Shown here: piece by piece, positions 37,201 through 49,553 of the stretch | How positions within the stretch are numbered: position 1 is the first letter of the stretch | How the letters are laid out: every line of letters begins with the position of its first letter | Source of the DNA: Erythrocercus mccallii | Lineage: Eukaryota; Chordata; Aves; Passeriformes; Dicruridae | DNA: 64,000 bases | Reading direction: 5' to 3' | NCBI GenBank assembly: GCA_013397435.1 | Contig: VZRG01001055.1 | Span: 62,001-126,000 of the forward strand | Notes under the pieces: model-generated | What the model was told of the DNA's origin: nothing | Databases searched by the model: none | What the model saw: only the letters and a program-made list of their open reading frames with translations | Position numbers and translations under genes: made by a program

Positions 37201-40200
37201 TTACATAACAAAGAAAGAAAGGTACGATCCCAAACACAGAGAAGTTTTAGTCTCAATTTCTGGTATAGAAATTTTCAGTATTGGCTCTGTCCGATACTTC
37301 ATGTAGTGTGAACTCTCCATAAGATCTCTATTTTGGCTATATTAGATTAGTGTAATACCACATAATTTTATTGCATATTATGTTTAAGATGTTTATATTT
37401 ATTTACAATATGTATTTCAGTTGAACAAAAATTTTAGGTATTTCCCCATCAGATTGTACCTTTCTATCAGAAGAAAAGCTTTCTCAGCCTGCTATTATTC
37501 AGATTTAGTATATTACAGAAGGAACAAAAAAAAAAGCAAAAACCAAGACAATTCCTTGAAATGAACTTTTCAACCTTAATGGAATTAATGCTTTGGCTGT
37601 TTTTACACTTTCTGCAATTATCTCAATGTTTTTACATTACATTATTTCAAATAGGTTGACATTAATGATTTTTAGCATCAAAATGAATTTATTGTAAAGT
37701 ACATTTAATGAAAATTAATCAAAGTTTGGAGTTGTGCTCATGTCATGCATGAAAGTCACATTTGTGTTTTAAAACAATTAAAAATAAGAAATGAGAGCTT
37801 TAGCTAATATTTGCAGAGTACAAAACATTAATCCAGTTATAAGATCTTAGTATTGCAAAGATCATTGAAATTAATTAAATTTCATGGGGCAAGAAATCAA
37901 AAGAAGTATTCTAGAAGGAGCGGATATATAGGTTTTCATTTAGAAGGCAGAGTGATATCCTTGTTACACATTCAGTTCTCATTTTCTTTTAAGAACAGCC
38001 TCCAGTTGTTCAATTGTAATTCATACTTATTTACTTGGAACTGGTCTTTCTTAACACAAAAGAAATTAGGTCTTATTTCCTTTCTAAGATAGTCTTCCAT
38101 ATTCCAGTCACACTTCAGACACCTGCACCTGACACAGTGCAGAGAGGTCTCCTGGAAACAGCACACAGAAAAACATCTACATTCCCCTTTAGGAAAGTTA
38201 AGGGTTTTTCTAGCCATTTTGCTTTTCTTCATACCACATAATGGAGAGATGTGTGGGGTGTTCAGTGTATCTAAATGCAGAATTTTTTGTTGGATGTAAT
38301 CCGCTGTCTGTGTGATGAGGGGGGAAAATCAGTCATCAGAAAATCTGGCATGTAAACAAGTTCAGTATTGTTCTACTGATATAAATCAATATACATTAAC
38401 TGAAATGACAAAGAAGTATTAGAAAGGGGAAATTTCCCCACTTAGAGCTAAGACAGAATGAATTTTAAATATTTGTCTCATTTGATTTTATTAATACAAA
38501 ATGGAAAACATGCAGATCTGAAAGCAGAATTTGTTTATTTTTTGTCCCTCAAAAGTTCAAACCCATCTTTATCATTATTGATTCTCTGTTTCCTTCAATT
38601 AAAAATTAATTTTCTCTCACTTTAGAGGCCAAGGGAATAAACCAAATATATTAATTCAAGACTATGCATAAACAGATTCTTAATCTCCACTTGGAAAGAG
38701 GCTCCCTGTGTAGAGGGAACTAAAGAAATGTCAAACTTTAATATGCACATGCTGATGCCTTTCAGAAAAGGTGCAGGTGGAAGCTGCTTTGCTAAAAATA
38801 ATGGAAGGATGAGTATTCAGAAGTAATATTTAATCAAAATAGTGTCAGTATATGTTTTTACACACAGCACATCTGAAAGATGGGACTTCAAAGTTCAAGT
38901 TATTTCTGTTTTAATTGAGGGAGTAGAAAATGACAGCACATTAAGGCATAAGAAGTAATGCATAAGAAAGGTTTTACAGGTTTTTGTATATCTAATGAAC
39001 ACACACAACAAACCAAACTATGTTAACCTCATGCAATGGTTTCCAAAAAGTGAGCCTATCAGAATACTACAATAAAAAATTTGGAAGAGTAGCTGGAAAT
39101 GCAATATATATATCTGTATAGCTATATCACTACTACAATGCTTAATGATATTGCAGAATTTCTCTTTCTTTAAAATAGTGATTCAAAAATATGAATCCAT
39201 TTACAAAAAAATAGAAAATTATTTTTAAAAAAATCACTGCTTTCTTAATTATAGCAAATGTCATTGCAGAACTGAGTGAAATAATTATGTGTATTCTTAG
39301 GTTCCACTGAGGTACAGTATTTTGATGAGACCATTCCTTTTGTCGTTCCAAATTAAGGACTCACACCCCTTAGGGCATCTAATCAATTTTTCAGGTTGTT
39401 GTAGTCTTATAGCTGGGAAGGAAAACTTCATTAACATGTTAATTCTATAATTTTTCACTTTCTTACCAATTAAATAATAGAAAATAAAAAGTTCAGTCAC
39501 AGTAATTTGCACACCTCTCTGGTTTCATATACGAATTTTCCTAATATTGTTGTTTGGTCTATGGTCCTATGGAAGTATTTGATGACTGATGTTAGATTTT
39601 TCTTTTCTTAATCAGTGAAATAAATCCAGGGAAAGGACCCAACACTACTGATGGGAGGAACCGAATTTTTCAAATTTAATTTCAGATATCTAAAATGGTA
39701 TCTATCCCCTCTTTTCAGTCATATGATTCAATTGTTATTTAATCTGTAGTAATTTGAGCTGTAGTTTTATAACACAGCAGCTATCATATCAGTCTAGAGG
39801 TTCATATTATTGTGTCCTCCCTCCAGCTGCATTGTGAACAAATGACTTAGAAATAATGAGAAGGGGTAAACAATGGCATTCCTCTTTCAACACTATTTGC
39901 TTCATACTTAACTGTGTTTTGCACAGAGGCACATAGTTATTTGGTACACCTATTTGTACATATATTTGGTAACCATATGTTTTTCCCAAGTCTTCAAATA
40001 AATTCCTCTTCCAAGAACTTGTCCAGCCTGCCATTTCATTCCTTCATGTGAACATTACAGTAAAATAAACCTGACAGAGAGCCAGCTTGCTATTTGTCTG
40101 ATTAGGAGACACTTTTGGTTGCTTTGAACTAATATGTTCTGGAGGTGGTGAGGAAGTCAATTTGATTTCTACATGACAGGATGATTTGTGGACCTGCCTT

Positions 40201-40249
40201 CCAAAATTCTTCTAGTCCCAGCTGGAGAGTACTAGTCTACTCTGCCAGA
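31291..40249. other. Unassigned, about 9 kb without recognisable gene
   Basis: AT-rich unique sequence with an A22 run at 32983-33004 and a short A-run near 32093. A stretch at about 33370-33480 is less AT-rich, contains isolated CpGs and could be conserved non-coding DNA, but I cannot test that. Confidence 0.4.
32983..33004. repeat. Poly(A) run, 22 nt
   Basis: A homopolymer A run with no identifiable source element immediately upstream. Confidence 0.95.
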
Positions 40250-40580
40250 CCTAGTACAAAAGTTGCTTGTTGCCTTTGATCACCCTTGTTGTCCCTTTCT
40301 GAAGTTTCTCCTTTTCAACTAGATTTTCTACTGTTTGTTCTTAAGATGGGGAGATCATAACTATGCAGAGTATTGTAGGCAGAACTGGCAAAATCTAGTC
40401 CTCTTGTTCCACTTAATTATTTTCTAACAATTTTCAACGTTATATTTGTTTTGATCTGAAAGTGGTTTGGATCACGAATTTGACTTTTCATGGAACTATA
40501 CAGCAAATACGCATTTTGAAAATCACCCCTGTGCTACAATAAAGTCTTAGGTTTGTTTTGAACATGCCTTTATTCTATAT
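40250..40580 (-). mobile_element. Probable ancient CR1-like LINE remnant
   Basis: The segment TTGTTGTCCCTTTCTGAAG...AAGATGGGGAGATCATAAC...GCAGAGTATTGTAGGCA resembles the antisense of CR1-like reverse transcriptase from reptile lineages, at the 'lleRvQrra' and 'YC.QFWAP' region. Divergence is high and the match is patchy, so this could be wrong. It lies just 3' (in the plus direction) of unassigned DNA and left of the well-preserved CR1 that starts at 40838. Confidence 0.35.
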
Positions 40581-40837
40581 TAAACAGCATGTTTTAAGAC
40601 TGTCACAACATTTCTGCACCTCTCTATCACTTTATCTATCCTTACTAATCCCTCTCAGATGGAGAACAAAAGCATACAGACAGTAGGTGGGACACACAGC
40701 ACTTGCAATGATGTGCATGATGAATGTCTATGATCTCTCTGCTACTAAGTAACTTGTATTAGGCTTTGTCTTTCTTAGCCTGTCTAGAGCCTCACCAGGC
40801 TTAACAAGGTTTAGCAATTAAATGGTTGTACTAAGTT

Positions 40838-42697
40838 TTCTTAGAATCGTAGAATACCAAGTTGGAAAGGGACCTCAAGGATCATGTGGCCCAGCCTTCC
40901 TTGGCAGAAGTGCAATTCGACAGGATGGTCCAGCACCTGGCTCAGCCAAATCTTAAAAGTGTTCACCATTAGGAAATTCACCACTTCCCTCTGATCATTC
41001 CAGTGCATGATTGTTCTCAATGGCAAAAACTTTCCTCTTGTGTCAAAATGAGATCTCCTCAGGAGTGACTTAAACCCCTTACCCCTCACCTTTTCCATGT
41101 GACTCCCATGAAAAGGGAGTCTCTAGTGCCTTTGCCACCAACCCTTGGAACATGATGATTAGTTCTCCCTTAAGTCTTCTTTCCCAACACAGAAAACCGC
41201 AGTTTTCCAAGCCTTTTCCCATATGGCTGAATTGCTGGTCCTTTGGCCATCTTTGTGGCCCTTCTGTGGACCTTCCTCAGCCAGTCCACTTTTTCATTTG
41301 TGTGGCAGGGGCCAAAATTGAGCACAATGTTCCAGGTGTAGCCTAACAAGTGCTGAGTAAGACAGTGACTCTTCTGCCTCTACTGCTGGTGTCCTGGTTG
41401 ATGCAGCCTGGCATCCCACTAGTTTTCTCTGTCATAGCAGGACTGTTCACTGAGCTGGTTGTCCAAGGACATCCAGGGTCCCTTTCCACTGAGCTGTCCC
41501 CCAGACAAGGAGATGACAACCTATGCTTATGTTTACCCAGACACATTACCTTCCACTTGTCCTTGTTGAACCTCCTAAGGTTCGTCTTACTCTTCCAGCT
41601 ATCCAAGTGTCTCAGCAGGATGTCTGTTCCTTATGGAGTCTCCATATCCCCACTCAGTTTGGAATCATTTGTAAACTTTATTACTATACACTTGACCCCA
41701 TACTCTGGATCACTCCAGATCCCACATCACAGATTTAAGATACTAAACAGCTTTGGATCCATTGTCTGTCCCAGGGGAACCACATTTTTGTGACAGGCTG
41801 GCAATTTTTAAAGGAGCTTTATATCACCACATCCTGGGTGTGCCCAGGCAGCTAGTTCCTCACCCACCTCACCGATCGCTTGTCTAGGCTCTAACATAAC
41901 AGTTTTTCTAGGGTGGCTCTAAGAAACTCTATAGAAGCCTTGGAGAAATCCATGTGGATCCACTCCTCTTGGCCCACAATGACAAAGCAGGTTACTTTGT
42001 CATAGAAGGAAATCAGTTTGTCAAGCAAGATCTGCCATTGGTGAATCCATGATGACCTTTCCCAGAAATGTGCTTCTTCTCACTTGTACCGCATCCCAGG
42101 AGAAATTGTTCCATAATTTTTCTAGGGAAAGAAGTAAGAGTGATGGAACTAAAATTGCTGGATTTAAGCTCTTCTTGCAAATAGGGGTGCATTTAGAACT
42201 GAGAAATCACAGGTTTCTGGCTGTCCCTGATCTCCACAACTTCTCAAAGATTATGGAGTGTAGCCTCAAAGTGATGCCAACCAGCTCTCTTAACACCTTC
42301 AGATGGATATTGTCAGGGCCCAATTTGTAGTGGTCAAGTTTCCATAACAGCTTAAACACCAACTCTTCCTTCTCTATTGGTAGGTCTCTGTTTACATCAG
42401 CCTAGAATATTGTTCCCAATGTCTGAGACCCTACAGTGCTGACAAACACAGAGGTGAAGGAAGTGTTTAGAATCTCACTCTATTCAGCATTGTTGGTGAC
42501 TAATTCACATCTCCTGTTTAACAGTAGGCCACTATTTTTCTTCTGTTTCTGTTTGTTGAGTATCTGAAGAATCCTTATGTAGGGCAAATTGCAATCCAAG
42601 CGGAACTTTTTATTTTTTAACTGAATCTCTGCACACTCTGGCAATGACCTTGTAGTTCTCAAAGGGTATTTATCTATATTTCCATCTTGGTACTTGT
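40838..42697 (-). mobile_element. CR1 LINE, reverse transcriptase and 3' end (part 1 of an interrupted copy)
   Basis: The 3' terminus is at the left, seen as TTAGAATCGTAGAATACCAAG, the antisense of the CR1 3' end. Going right, the antisense of ORF2 appears in order: the 'LekRR', 'vQrra' and 'CVQFW' equivalents (41100-41330), the region before FADD (41600-41800), the 'AFDkV' block (41930-42060) and 'ANvtPI' (42150-42230). At 42480-42570, on the minus strand, is 'SGLLLNRRCELVTNNAE', the CR1 segment usually 'pLLN.dGELVT.d.EKAE'. The linker between endonuclease and reverse transcriptase reaches about 42697, where an LTR begins. Stops and shifts throughout; inactive. It continues as the segment at 43906-44710. 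Confidence 0.92.
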
Positions 42698-42775
42698 CCA
42701 AAGATGGACAAAGATGCCACTGTTCAAGGCTGGACCAATTAGAAATGGTGGTAATATACTAACAGCCTCTGTGAT

Positions 42776-42911
42776 AAAAGAAGAGGAAAGAAGAAGAAAG
42801 GAAGAAAGAAAGAAAAAAGAAAGAAGAAAGAAGAAAGAAGAAAGAAGAAAGAAGAAAGAAGAAAGAAGAAAGAAGAAAGAAGAAAGAAGAAAGAAGAAAG
42901 AAGAAAGAAGA
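42776..42911 (+). repeat. Purine-only satellite, 7-bp unit AAGAAAG
   Basis: A 136-nt stretch with no pyrimidine on the plus strand. It becomes a regular AAGAAAG array from about 42820 until the gap. It arises from a purine-rich part of the host LTR. Long poly-purine/poly-pyrimidine DNA can form triplex (H-DNA) and is hard to sequence, which fits the gap that follows. Confidence 0.97.
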
Positions 42912-43036
42912 NNNNNNNNNNNNNNNNNNNNNNNNNNNNNNNNNNNNNNNNNNNNNNNNNNNNNNNNNNNNNNNNNNNNNNNNNNNNNNNNNNNNNNNNN
43001 NNNNNNNNNNNNNNNNNNNNNNNNNNNNNNNNNNNN
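42912..43036. other. Assembly gap (125 N)
   Basis: A run of 125 N between two purine satellites with different units. Its real length is probably unknown, because both sides are tandem arrays that short reads cannot span. Confidence 0.99.
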
Positions 43037-43131
43037 AGAAGGAGAAGGAGAAGGAGAAGGAGAAGGAGAAGGAGAAGGAGAAGGAGAAGGAGAAGGAGAA
43101 GGAGAAGGAGAAGGAGAAGGAGAAGGAGAAG
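43037..43131 (+). repeat. Purine-only satellite, 6-bp unit AAGGAG
   Basis: Ninety-five nt of regular AAGGAG hexamers with no pyrimidine, ending at GCATATG (43131-43137). The unit differs from the 7-mer array left of the gap, so at least one unit transition lies inside the gap. Confidence 0.97.
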
Positions 43132-43905
43132 CATATGTGAGAGGAACAACTCTGGAAATGCCAAGGTCACTGGAGAAGAAGGGGGAGGAGGTACTCTGGG
43201 TACAAGAGCCAAAATTTTTCTGCAGCCTGTAGTGCAGACCATGGTGAAGCAGCTGTGTCGCTGCAGCCCTTAGAGGATCACAGGGATGCAGAGATCCACC
43301 TGCAGCCCATGAAAGAGCCCTACGCTGGAGCAGGGGGATGCCTGAAGGGAGGCTGTGACCCCATGGAAGACCCATGAAGAGAGGAGTCCACAATGGAGCA
43401 CCCTGTCCTTGAAGAACTGCACCCTGTGGAAGAGTGACCCGTGTTGCAGCTCCATGTTGGAGCCACACTGGAGAAGTTCATGGAGAACTGTGTCCCATTG
43501 GAAGGACCCCATGGTGAGCAGAGGAAGAAGGGATCTTCTCCTTCAGCAGCCAGAGAGGCCACAGGTGGTGAAATGACTATAATCCCCATTTGCTGTCTCC
43601 CTGCACTGCTGGGGTAGGAGGTATAGCTGGAAGGGAGGGAGGAAGAGGTGGGAAAATGGTGTTTTTAAGGTCTTGTTTTACTTCTCAATATCCTTCTCTG
43701 ATTTTGTTTGTAATAAATTCAATTAATATTCTTAATTCTAGCTGGTTTTGCCTGTGACAGTATTTGGTGGGTGGTCTCTTCCAATCTTTATCTCAACTCT
43801 TGAACCTTTTGTTATATTTTGTCTCCCCTGTCCAGGCTGCAGAAGAGAGTGAGAGATGACCTGAGCAGGCATGTGGTGTCTACCCAAGGTCAGCCCATTA
43901 CAACA

Positions 43906-44710
43906 TTCAAGGTTTTCTTTAACATAAAGGGCTACTCCTACACCAATTTCTCCTTGCTTATCTTTACAAAACAACTTACAGCCATCCATCATGATCCTCC
44001 AGTCACGTGAGTTGTCCCACCACGTTTCAGTTAATTCTACAATACAACTCTCTCACTGTGCCTGATGTTCCAGCTGTTCCTGTTTCTTCCCTAGCCTGAG
44101 TATTTCACTATGCTTACACTTGAGGTGGTTAGTCTTCTGATTCTCATCCTGGGAGGCAGATAAGTAACAATTTTTAGCAGCTCTGGTTGGCCTGGTCTAT
44201 TCCCCAGTATATTGCAAGATCATGAGTGTTGCCACTCTGGATCCTGTAGCCCAAGTTCTTCAGTTTAAAGCCTGCCTCACCAAGCTGGTCAGTGTGTTGC
44301 TAAAGATTCTCTTGCACCTTCTAGACAGATGGATGCCATCCCTCCCTGACAGTCTATAATTATCGGGGAGAATGTCCTATTGTCATAAAGGCCAAAACCC
44401 TCAAAAAAGCACCAGCCACAAAGCCAGAAATTGGTTTGCATTATGTGTCTATTTCCAGCTACACCCTCTCCTGTAACACATAAAACAGAAGAAAAGGTAT
44501 CTTGGACATCAACGCTTCCCACTTGCACTCCCTGGGGTATCATTTGTGAAAAAGTAGGAAAGGATAGAAGGCTGTGCTCTGCAGAAGTTGTGCCACCTTC
44601 CCAGCAGCATCTCGGACCTTAGCTGCCAGAAGGCAGAACACCTCTTCTGACTGTTCATCAGCCCAGGAGGTGTGGATGCCTTGGTCACCCTTAACAGAGA
44701 GTCACCCATG
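43906..44710 (-). mobile_element. CR1 LINE, ORF1 C-terminus and start of ORF2 endonuclease (part 2 of the interrupted copy)
   Basis: On the minus strand from 44710 downward, 'GDSLLRVTKAS' corresponds to the start of the CR1 ORF1 esterase-like (SGNH) region. 'WLCGWCFFEGFGLYD' near 44410 and 'GMASICLEGARESLATH' near 44300 match its C-terminal part (usually 'GvHLtrrGk..fa..la'). The non-coding junction follows, then 'ETWWD.S.DW' (about 44030), the first endonuclease motif. Next comes 'DGCKLFCKDKQGEIGVGVAL', continuing YVKENLE, at 43985-43910, a well-kept stretch of endonuclease. It breaks at the LTR end (43905). Finding ORF1 sequence shows that this copy was much longer than most avian CR1s, which are usually severely 5'-truncated. 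There are stops in both frames. Confidence 0.88.
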
Positions 44711-47700
44711 AGTACTCCTCATTTCTTTTTTGCAGTTTTCACTCTGTGCTGCTCTGTACAGTTTCTCCTTGTAGATATTGCTTGTGTGTGTCTACAACTG
44801 TTAAAACTGCAATTTTATTTTTGGTTGTAAGGCTGGAGGATTAGGAATGATGCAGAGTCCTGATTTTGTGGTTATTTTTTTCTAATAGTTTCATGGAAAT
44901 AGGCAAATTATATGATTCTTTGCCAACTCCCCTCAAAATACCTAAGTAGTCCCAGGAAAGCTGAAGAGGCTTGTAAAAGGTAATCAGATTGTAAATGTCT
45001 ATACCAAGTATTTCAGAATTGATGTTATCAATTTACTCATTATGTAATACATTGGAAATTTTCTCCATCCAGCATCCCAGACTGCCTTCACTTCCACCTT
45101 TAGCCTCAGAGTCAAATTAAAGAGGTGTGATAGACTCAATATCCTTCAAAGATTTCATATGAGCAAATCTCACCAATATATTTTTGGCACAATATTAGCC
45201 TGGCCTCATAGAGATTAGTTATCACAGTACCTTCACACCTCATGTCAGAAGCTAGAAACTGATGAAACACTGAGATGCAGCCAGGTTTTCAGGGTTTACA
45301 GGAACTCTCTTTTCTGAAGCCATGAACTGTAATGAAAGGCTTTTCCAACTCCATAAATTTTAGAGTCAAAATCATGATCAGGAAATGCAGGTTTAAGTTA
45401 TAGGTAAATTAATAACTTTATCCTTTCTAAATAAGAAGAGATCGCACTCACACTTCTCATAAATGCAACACTTGCAATTGTCTCAGAGTTTTCCACAGAA
45501 TACTTAGTAAAAGGTGTGCACTCCCTGTTTAGTTGCTTCTCTCTCTCAGCCCCTCTTGTGCCTTGTGGGGACAAAGGACAGTCCAAAAGGGAGATTTTCT
45601 CTCTGCAAATTCAAGCAGGGACTTCCTCTTTTGAGCAGAGAAAGGGGCATGGCTTCCAGAAGGGTGTGAATTTAAAGGGTTTTTTTCCATTCAGCAGATG
45701 TGCTAAGATTTCCTTGATGTACTGCCAAAGAGACATACTTTCAGGTTTTAACCTTTCCCATACTAGTTGTTCTTGGCTTTGATTCCAGCAGACATTTTGG
45801 GGGCCAACGCTGTAAAACTTCACACTAAATCAACCCCAATCTTTCAGTCTAGCATAATACACTTCAATGATTAACCTGGGGCATCTCTTTTCTGCTCTAG
45901 TTATGAGCTTTCTAGGACAAGGACCATCATTCTGTTGATGCTGGATGGCACTCTGCACAGAGGGCTTTGGGTTCAGTTGCCAAGGCAAAATGCAGTTTGA
46001 ACAGATACAGGACTCATTGAGGCACCTATCTGCCAAGTCATGCTTTAAAGCACATTTTCCCATCACTTCTTACTTGTATTGAGATTTCTGAGATACATAT
46101 TCAAGATGTGTTTTCAGTTAGCTGAAAGTTTGCTTTAGAGCATAGCATGGTAATCTTTTTCCCTGGTACCCATGTGGTTACTCTAACAGCTAGTTTTATT
46201 TCATAATAAGAAAAAGACAAACTCTATTTCAGAGATTTCATGCCATGTTCATTTTTCAAGCTTCTAATGCTAAAGACTAACTGACATTGCTAGAGCCATT
46301 CCAACATGAAGCTTTTATTTGAAGTGATGTAGAAAAAGAATTAATCTATATTTAATCACCTATTGTTCTTGTAAGTAATCATAATTTATTTCATCCTGAT
46401 TTCAAATAGAGATGTTACCACATGGAATCCTATGACTACATTTCCAATTAATAACATTCAGAATCCCTGAAATGCAGAATTTTACCATTCACTAAACTCG
46501 AAAAGCATTTCAGTCTCTCTCTAGAGCCACGGTGAAGATAATTTAATAATTCCTCATGTAAATTTTAGTAATTATGACACATAACATTTCTTCCTTGTTA
46601 AATCTTAAGCAATTATTCAGGTGTTAATATAAATATATATTTTGAATTGGCTAGGAGAACAACCAATAAAGAATTTTTTTATGAAGCAAGTGTGGTTTCT
46701 GACTCAGATTCCTTTTATTTTATGTAACTTAATTCTGCAGTAGCACTTTCTTATTCAAGTTTTCTATTTCTAATCTACTGAGCTGTCATTTATTATTAAT
46801 TTTTAATTAATTTTATTACATGCATCTCATACCCTTGATAGAAGAGCAGTACAGTGTTTCACAGAATCATTAGCAGTTTATACTCAGATCTATGTCTCTC
46901 TCAAATTTAGTCTTCCTCTCTTTCAATGTGGAGACAAAATTTAAAAAGGTTCTCTGCTAACTGGATTTTAATGCCTATTAAAGCTTTTTATATTCTATCT
47001 GCTTGCTTAAAAATTCAAGCTCTTAGCTGAGCGAGCAAGTGAACCCAAACTTTGTATTCTTAACATATATGGTATAACAGCTCAAGTCACACAAGCAATG
47101 AGGCAAAAGGAGTTGAAAAGAGGGAGATAAAAAATTGATCTGCAACACTTTTGTCTTGCAGATTACATTTGGGCAGTAGTAACTTAGGGGCCTGAAAATC
47201 AATGGCAGAATACCTGATCTGCTTCTTGAGAGGTGAAGCAGCACTTCACACCAGACAGAGTTCTTCTGCCTCTGAGGGAGCCTTCAGAAGGCAAGATAGT
47301 TGATCTTGTTATTCCTGGGGTCCAACAGGATCAAATTATCCCGTCTGTAAGGTAGATTTTTATTCATTTCCCATTAAAGAATCATTTTGCAATCCTTGAA
47401 AAAAACCCCACCTTTTTAAAAAAACTAACATGGATGCTTATGTTTCCTATATTTTAACTACTTTTTCCAGGCTAAATAATACAGTATGCTAATAAGATAG
47501 GAAGTACTCTGAAAAGAGAAAAAAAAAGCCTCTGAAACTGTTTGCCTTTGCGTATGGGACCCTCTGATTAAAAGAAGCCAAGAACTCACCACCTCAGGTA
47601 ATTTCAGTTCTAGAAGCCAGAATCCACAAGCCAGTGATTTCCTTAATGGAAGAGTTTTAACATTTCTTTTGGGAATATCAGGCGTTTGAGCACTATTGAA

Positions 47701-49553
47701 GCAGAATGCCATTATGGGTTAAGAAAAATTGCTGTCAAGTGAATAATGGCTGCTCAAGGCACATGTTATCTATGTCTGCAATTAGTAGAGAAATCCTGTT
47801 GTAAGACTCATTTAAAACATCAGTTTCACTGCCAGAGGAAAGCAGCAATGTGTGTTGCGTTTGGCAGCACGGCTGTGCTGTAGTTAAAGGTCTGTCAGGC
47901 TTACTGTTACATGGTTTTATTTTGAGAATTGTACAACTATGAGATATAAATTTTCTCTAAACAAAGTCTGCATTCAAGATGTCCCCTGAGAAGGAGTTTC
48001 CTCTTACAGAAAATGAGTTAGTCAAAAGGGATTTTTTTTTCAATGTTGTCAAAGGTGATTTTTCTTTTTAATGTTAAAAATATTAAAACCTTAAACCTAA
48101 ATTGCAATATATTAAGTAGGTATTCACATTCTTCATGAAGAAGTGGATATAAGATTTGCCAAAATTTATTTCTCTCAGAGCTAACTCCTGCACACCCAGT
48201 GTACTGTTTCCCACCAGGTGACGTGCTATATAAATTAAGAATCTGATGATAAATCTTTCCACAGAGAAACTTGAATAAAGGCTCAGTAAGTATAGCTGCA
48301 TTCTGCACTCAAGTGAGGACACATGTCCCTGAAAACAGAGTAGCTCCAGAACTACCTCCTTTCTGAAGGAGTGGTAAAATATCTCTCCGTATATGTAAAA
48401 ACTCTGATTCCCAGGGAACCTGCTCTAGCATGATAGTTTTAACCTAGAAATAGTAATTACAAGCTTGTAGTCACAACATTTCCAAGCTGGCAGTTCCAAC
48501 ATTCATTGCTCTATACATCATTGATCAGGGTTGAAAACCTTCAGCCTGTTACTTGCTTATGTATAAAAAAACAGAAAACTTTGGATAATGGACCTCAAAA
48601 CATAATTAGACTGAAAGGAGAAAAAAATGCTTAAATGGGGACATGACACAAAATGCAGGTCCTAATCCAATATCCCACATCCATATGTAGTGCTGCGTTA
48701 AGGTTTCTGAATCTCATATGAGTTACACCATTTTCTTCCCTTCCTCCTCCTTGGTCCTGCTCAGATCCAGGCCCATAGGACAAATGTCAGTATTTTTCTA
48801 CTACATTCCTCATCTAGATGACATAAAGAGAAGAGTCAGGACATGCTCCTGCCACATCAAGTCAAAACCATGAAGAGATCTACTGTTCCAGAAGTTCAAC
48901 CTGAAATACAGTTTCCTCTGAAAAGAAAATTGGAAAACCTTGCTATATTCTGTGTATATTTATTTAGATAATTTGTGAGAAAAAGAGGTGTCTGTGGCTT
49001 TTACCATAAGCCTGGATGCAGACATCAACTTTGTAAACATGACATTTTTAACTTTTAATAATAATTTTAATAAATAATTTTAGCAAATAATTTTAAATAA
49101 TAATTTACTATCTGTCTACAACATACATGGCAAGTAACACCAAAGTCTTTGCACTACCAAGAAACACTATTCCAACTGCAATGTTTCCTATGTGGCAGTC
49201 CTGATGGAAAGAAAAAAATGTATGTATTAGGCACAAGTATAATAAATAAGTCTTAATAATGTACAAAGAACAGTAAGTTATGATGGGTAAAGTTTTCTTA
49301 CTGTCTGGGACAAGAGATTTCCTCTGGAGCAGATTTTCTCCACACTATTTTTGGCTGACTCTTCTTTGGAGCCTGCATTCAGAAAATTACATGTACTTCA
49401 AGTTCCTTACAGTGGTGATTGATTTAGTGCTAAATAGGACACATTGTGCAAGCACAGTGGTGAGAAGGAACGTTTTTCTGGGATGTAAACTTGTCTCGGT
49501 TTCGGGAGACAGGTATCTGCCAGGAAAAGCTGGAGTTTTCTTAGAATGGAGAA
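44711..49553. other. Unassigned unique sequence
   Basis: No gene or clear repeat. Around 45893-45970 a weak resemblance to the 3' end of ancient L2-type LINEs (CTAGGACAAGGACCATCATT) is visible, but it is too short to annotate. About 47850-47960 is less AT-rich and could be conserved non-coding DNA (not testable here). Confidence 0.4.

Larger units (their letters stand above)
42698..43905 (+). mobile_element. ERV LTR inserted in CR1, 5' end missing
   Basis: A GC-richer segment unlike the CR1 on both sides. It matches a long LTR type widespread in birds. It contains the 'AAGATGGAC...GCCTCTGTGATAA' upstream segment (42705-42777). It has a series of imperfect units around CTGCAGCCCATG, GCTGGAGCAG and 'GACCCCATGG' (43230-43530), a 'GTAATAAATT' polyadenylation region (AATAAA 43712-43717) and a terminal segment ending ...CCCATTACAACA at 43905. 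The canonical TG start is not found. About the first 100-120 bp appear lost, together with part of the flanking CR1 endonuclease. No retroviral genes are present. A purine-only satellite and a sequence gap lie inside it. The orientation is taken from AATAAA. Family assignment (ERVL-like or ERVK-like) is open. Confidence 0.75.

Noticed and set aside
42674..43468. Open frames of 167-264 codons spanning the N gap
   Set aside because: They run through purine satellites (poly Leu/Ser/Phe or Glu/Lys/Gly) and unknown bases inside an LTR. They are not genes.
42723..43912. TTCAAGG at 42723-42729 and 43906-43912 as a target duplication of the LTR
   Set aside because: The left copy lies inside sequence that belongs to the LTR itself (the AAGATGGAC...CTCTGTGATAA segment starts before it), so the match is coincidental.
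45893..45970. Resemblance to an L2-type LINE 3' end
   Set aside because: Only a short imperfect phrase matches. It could be chance, and no longer alignment is visible.
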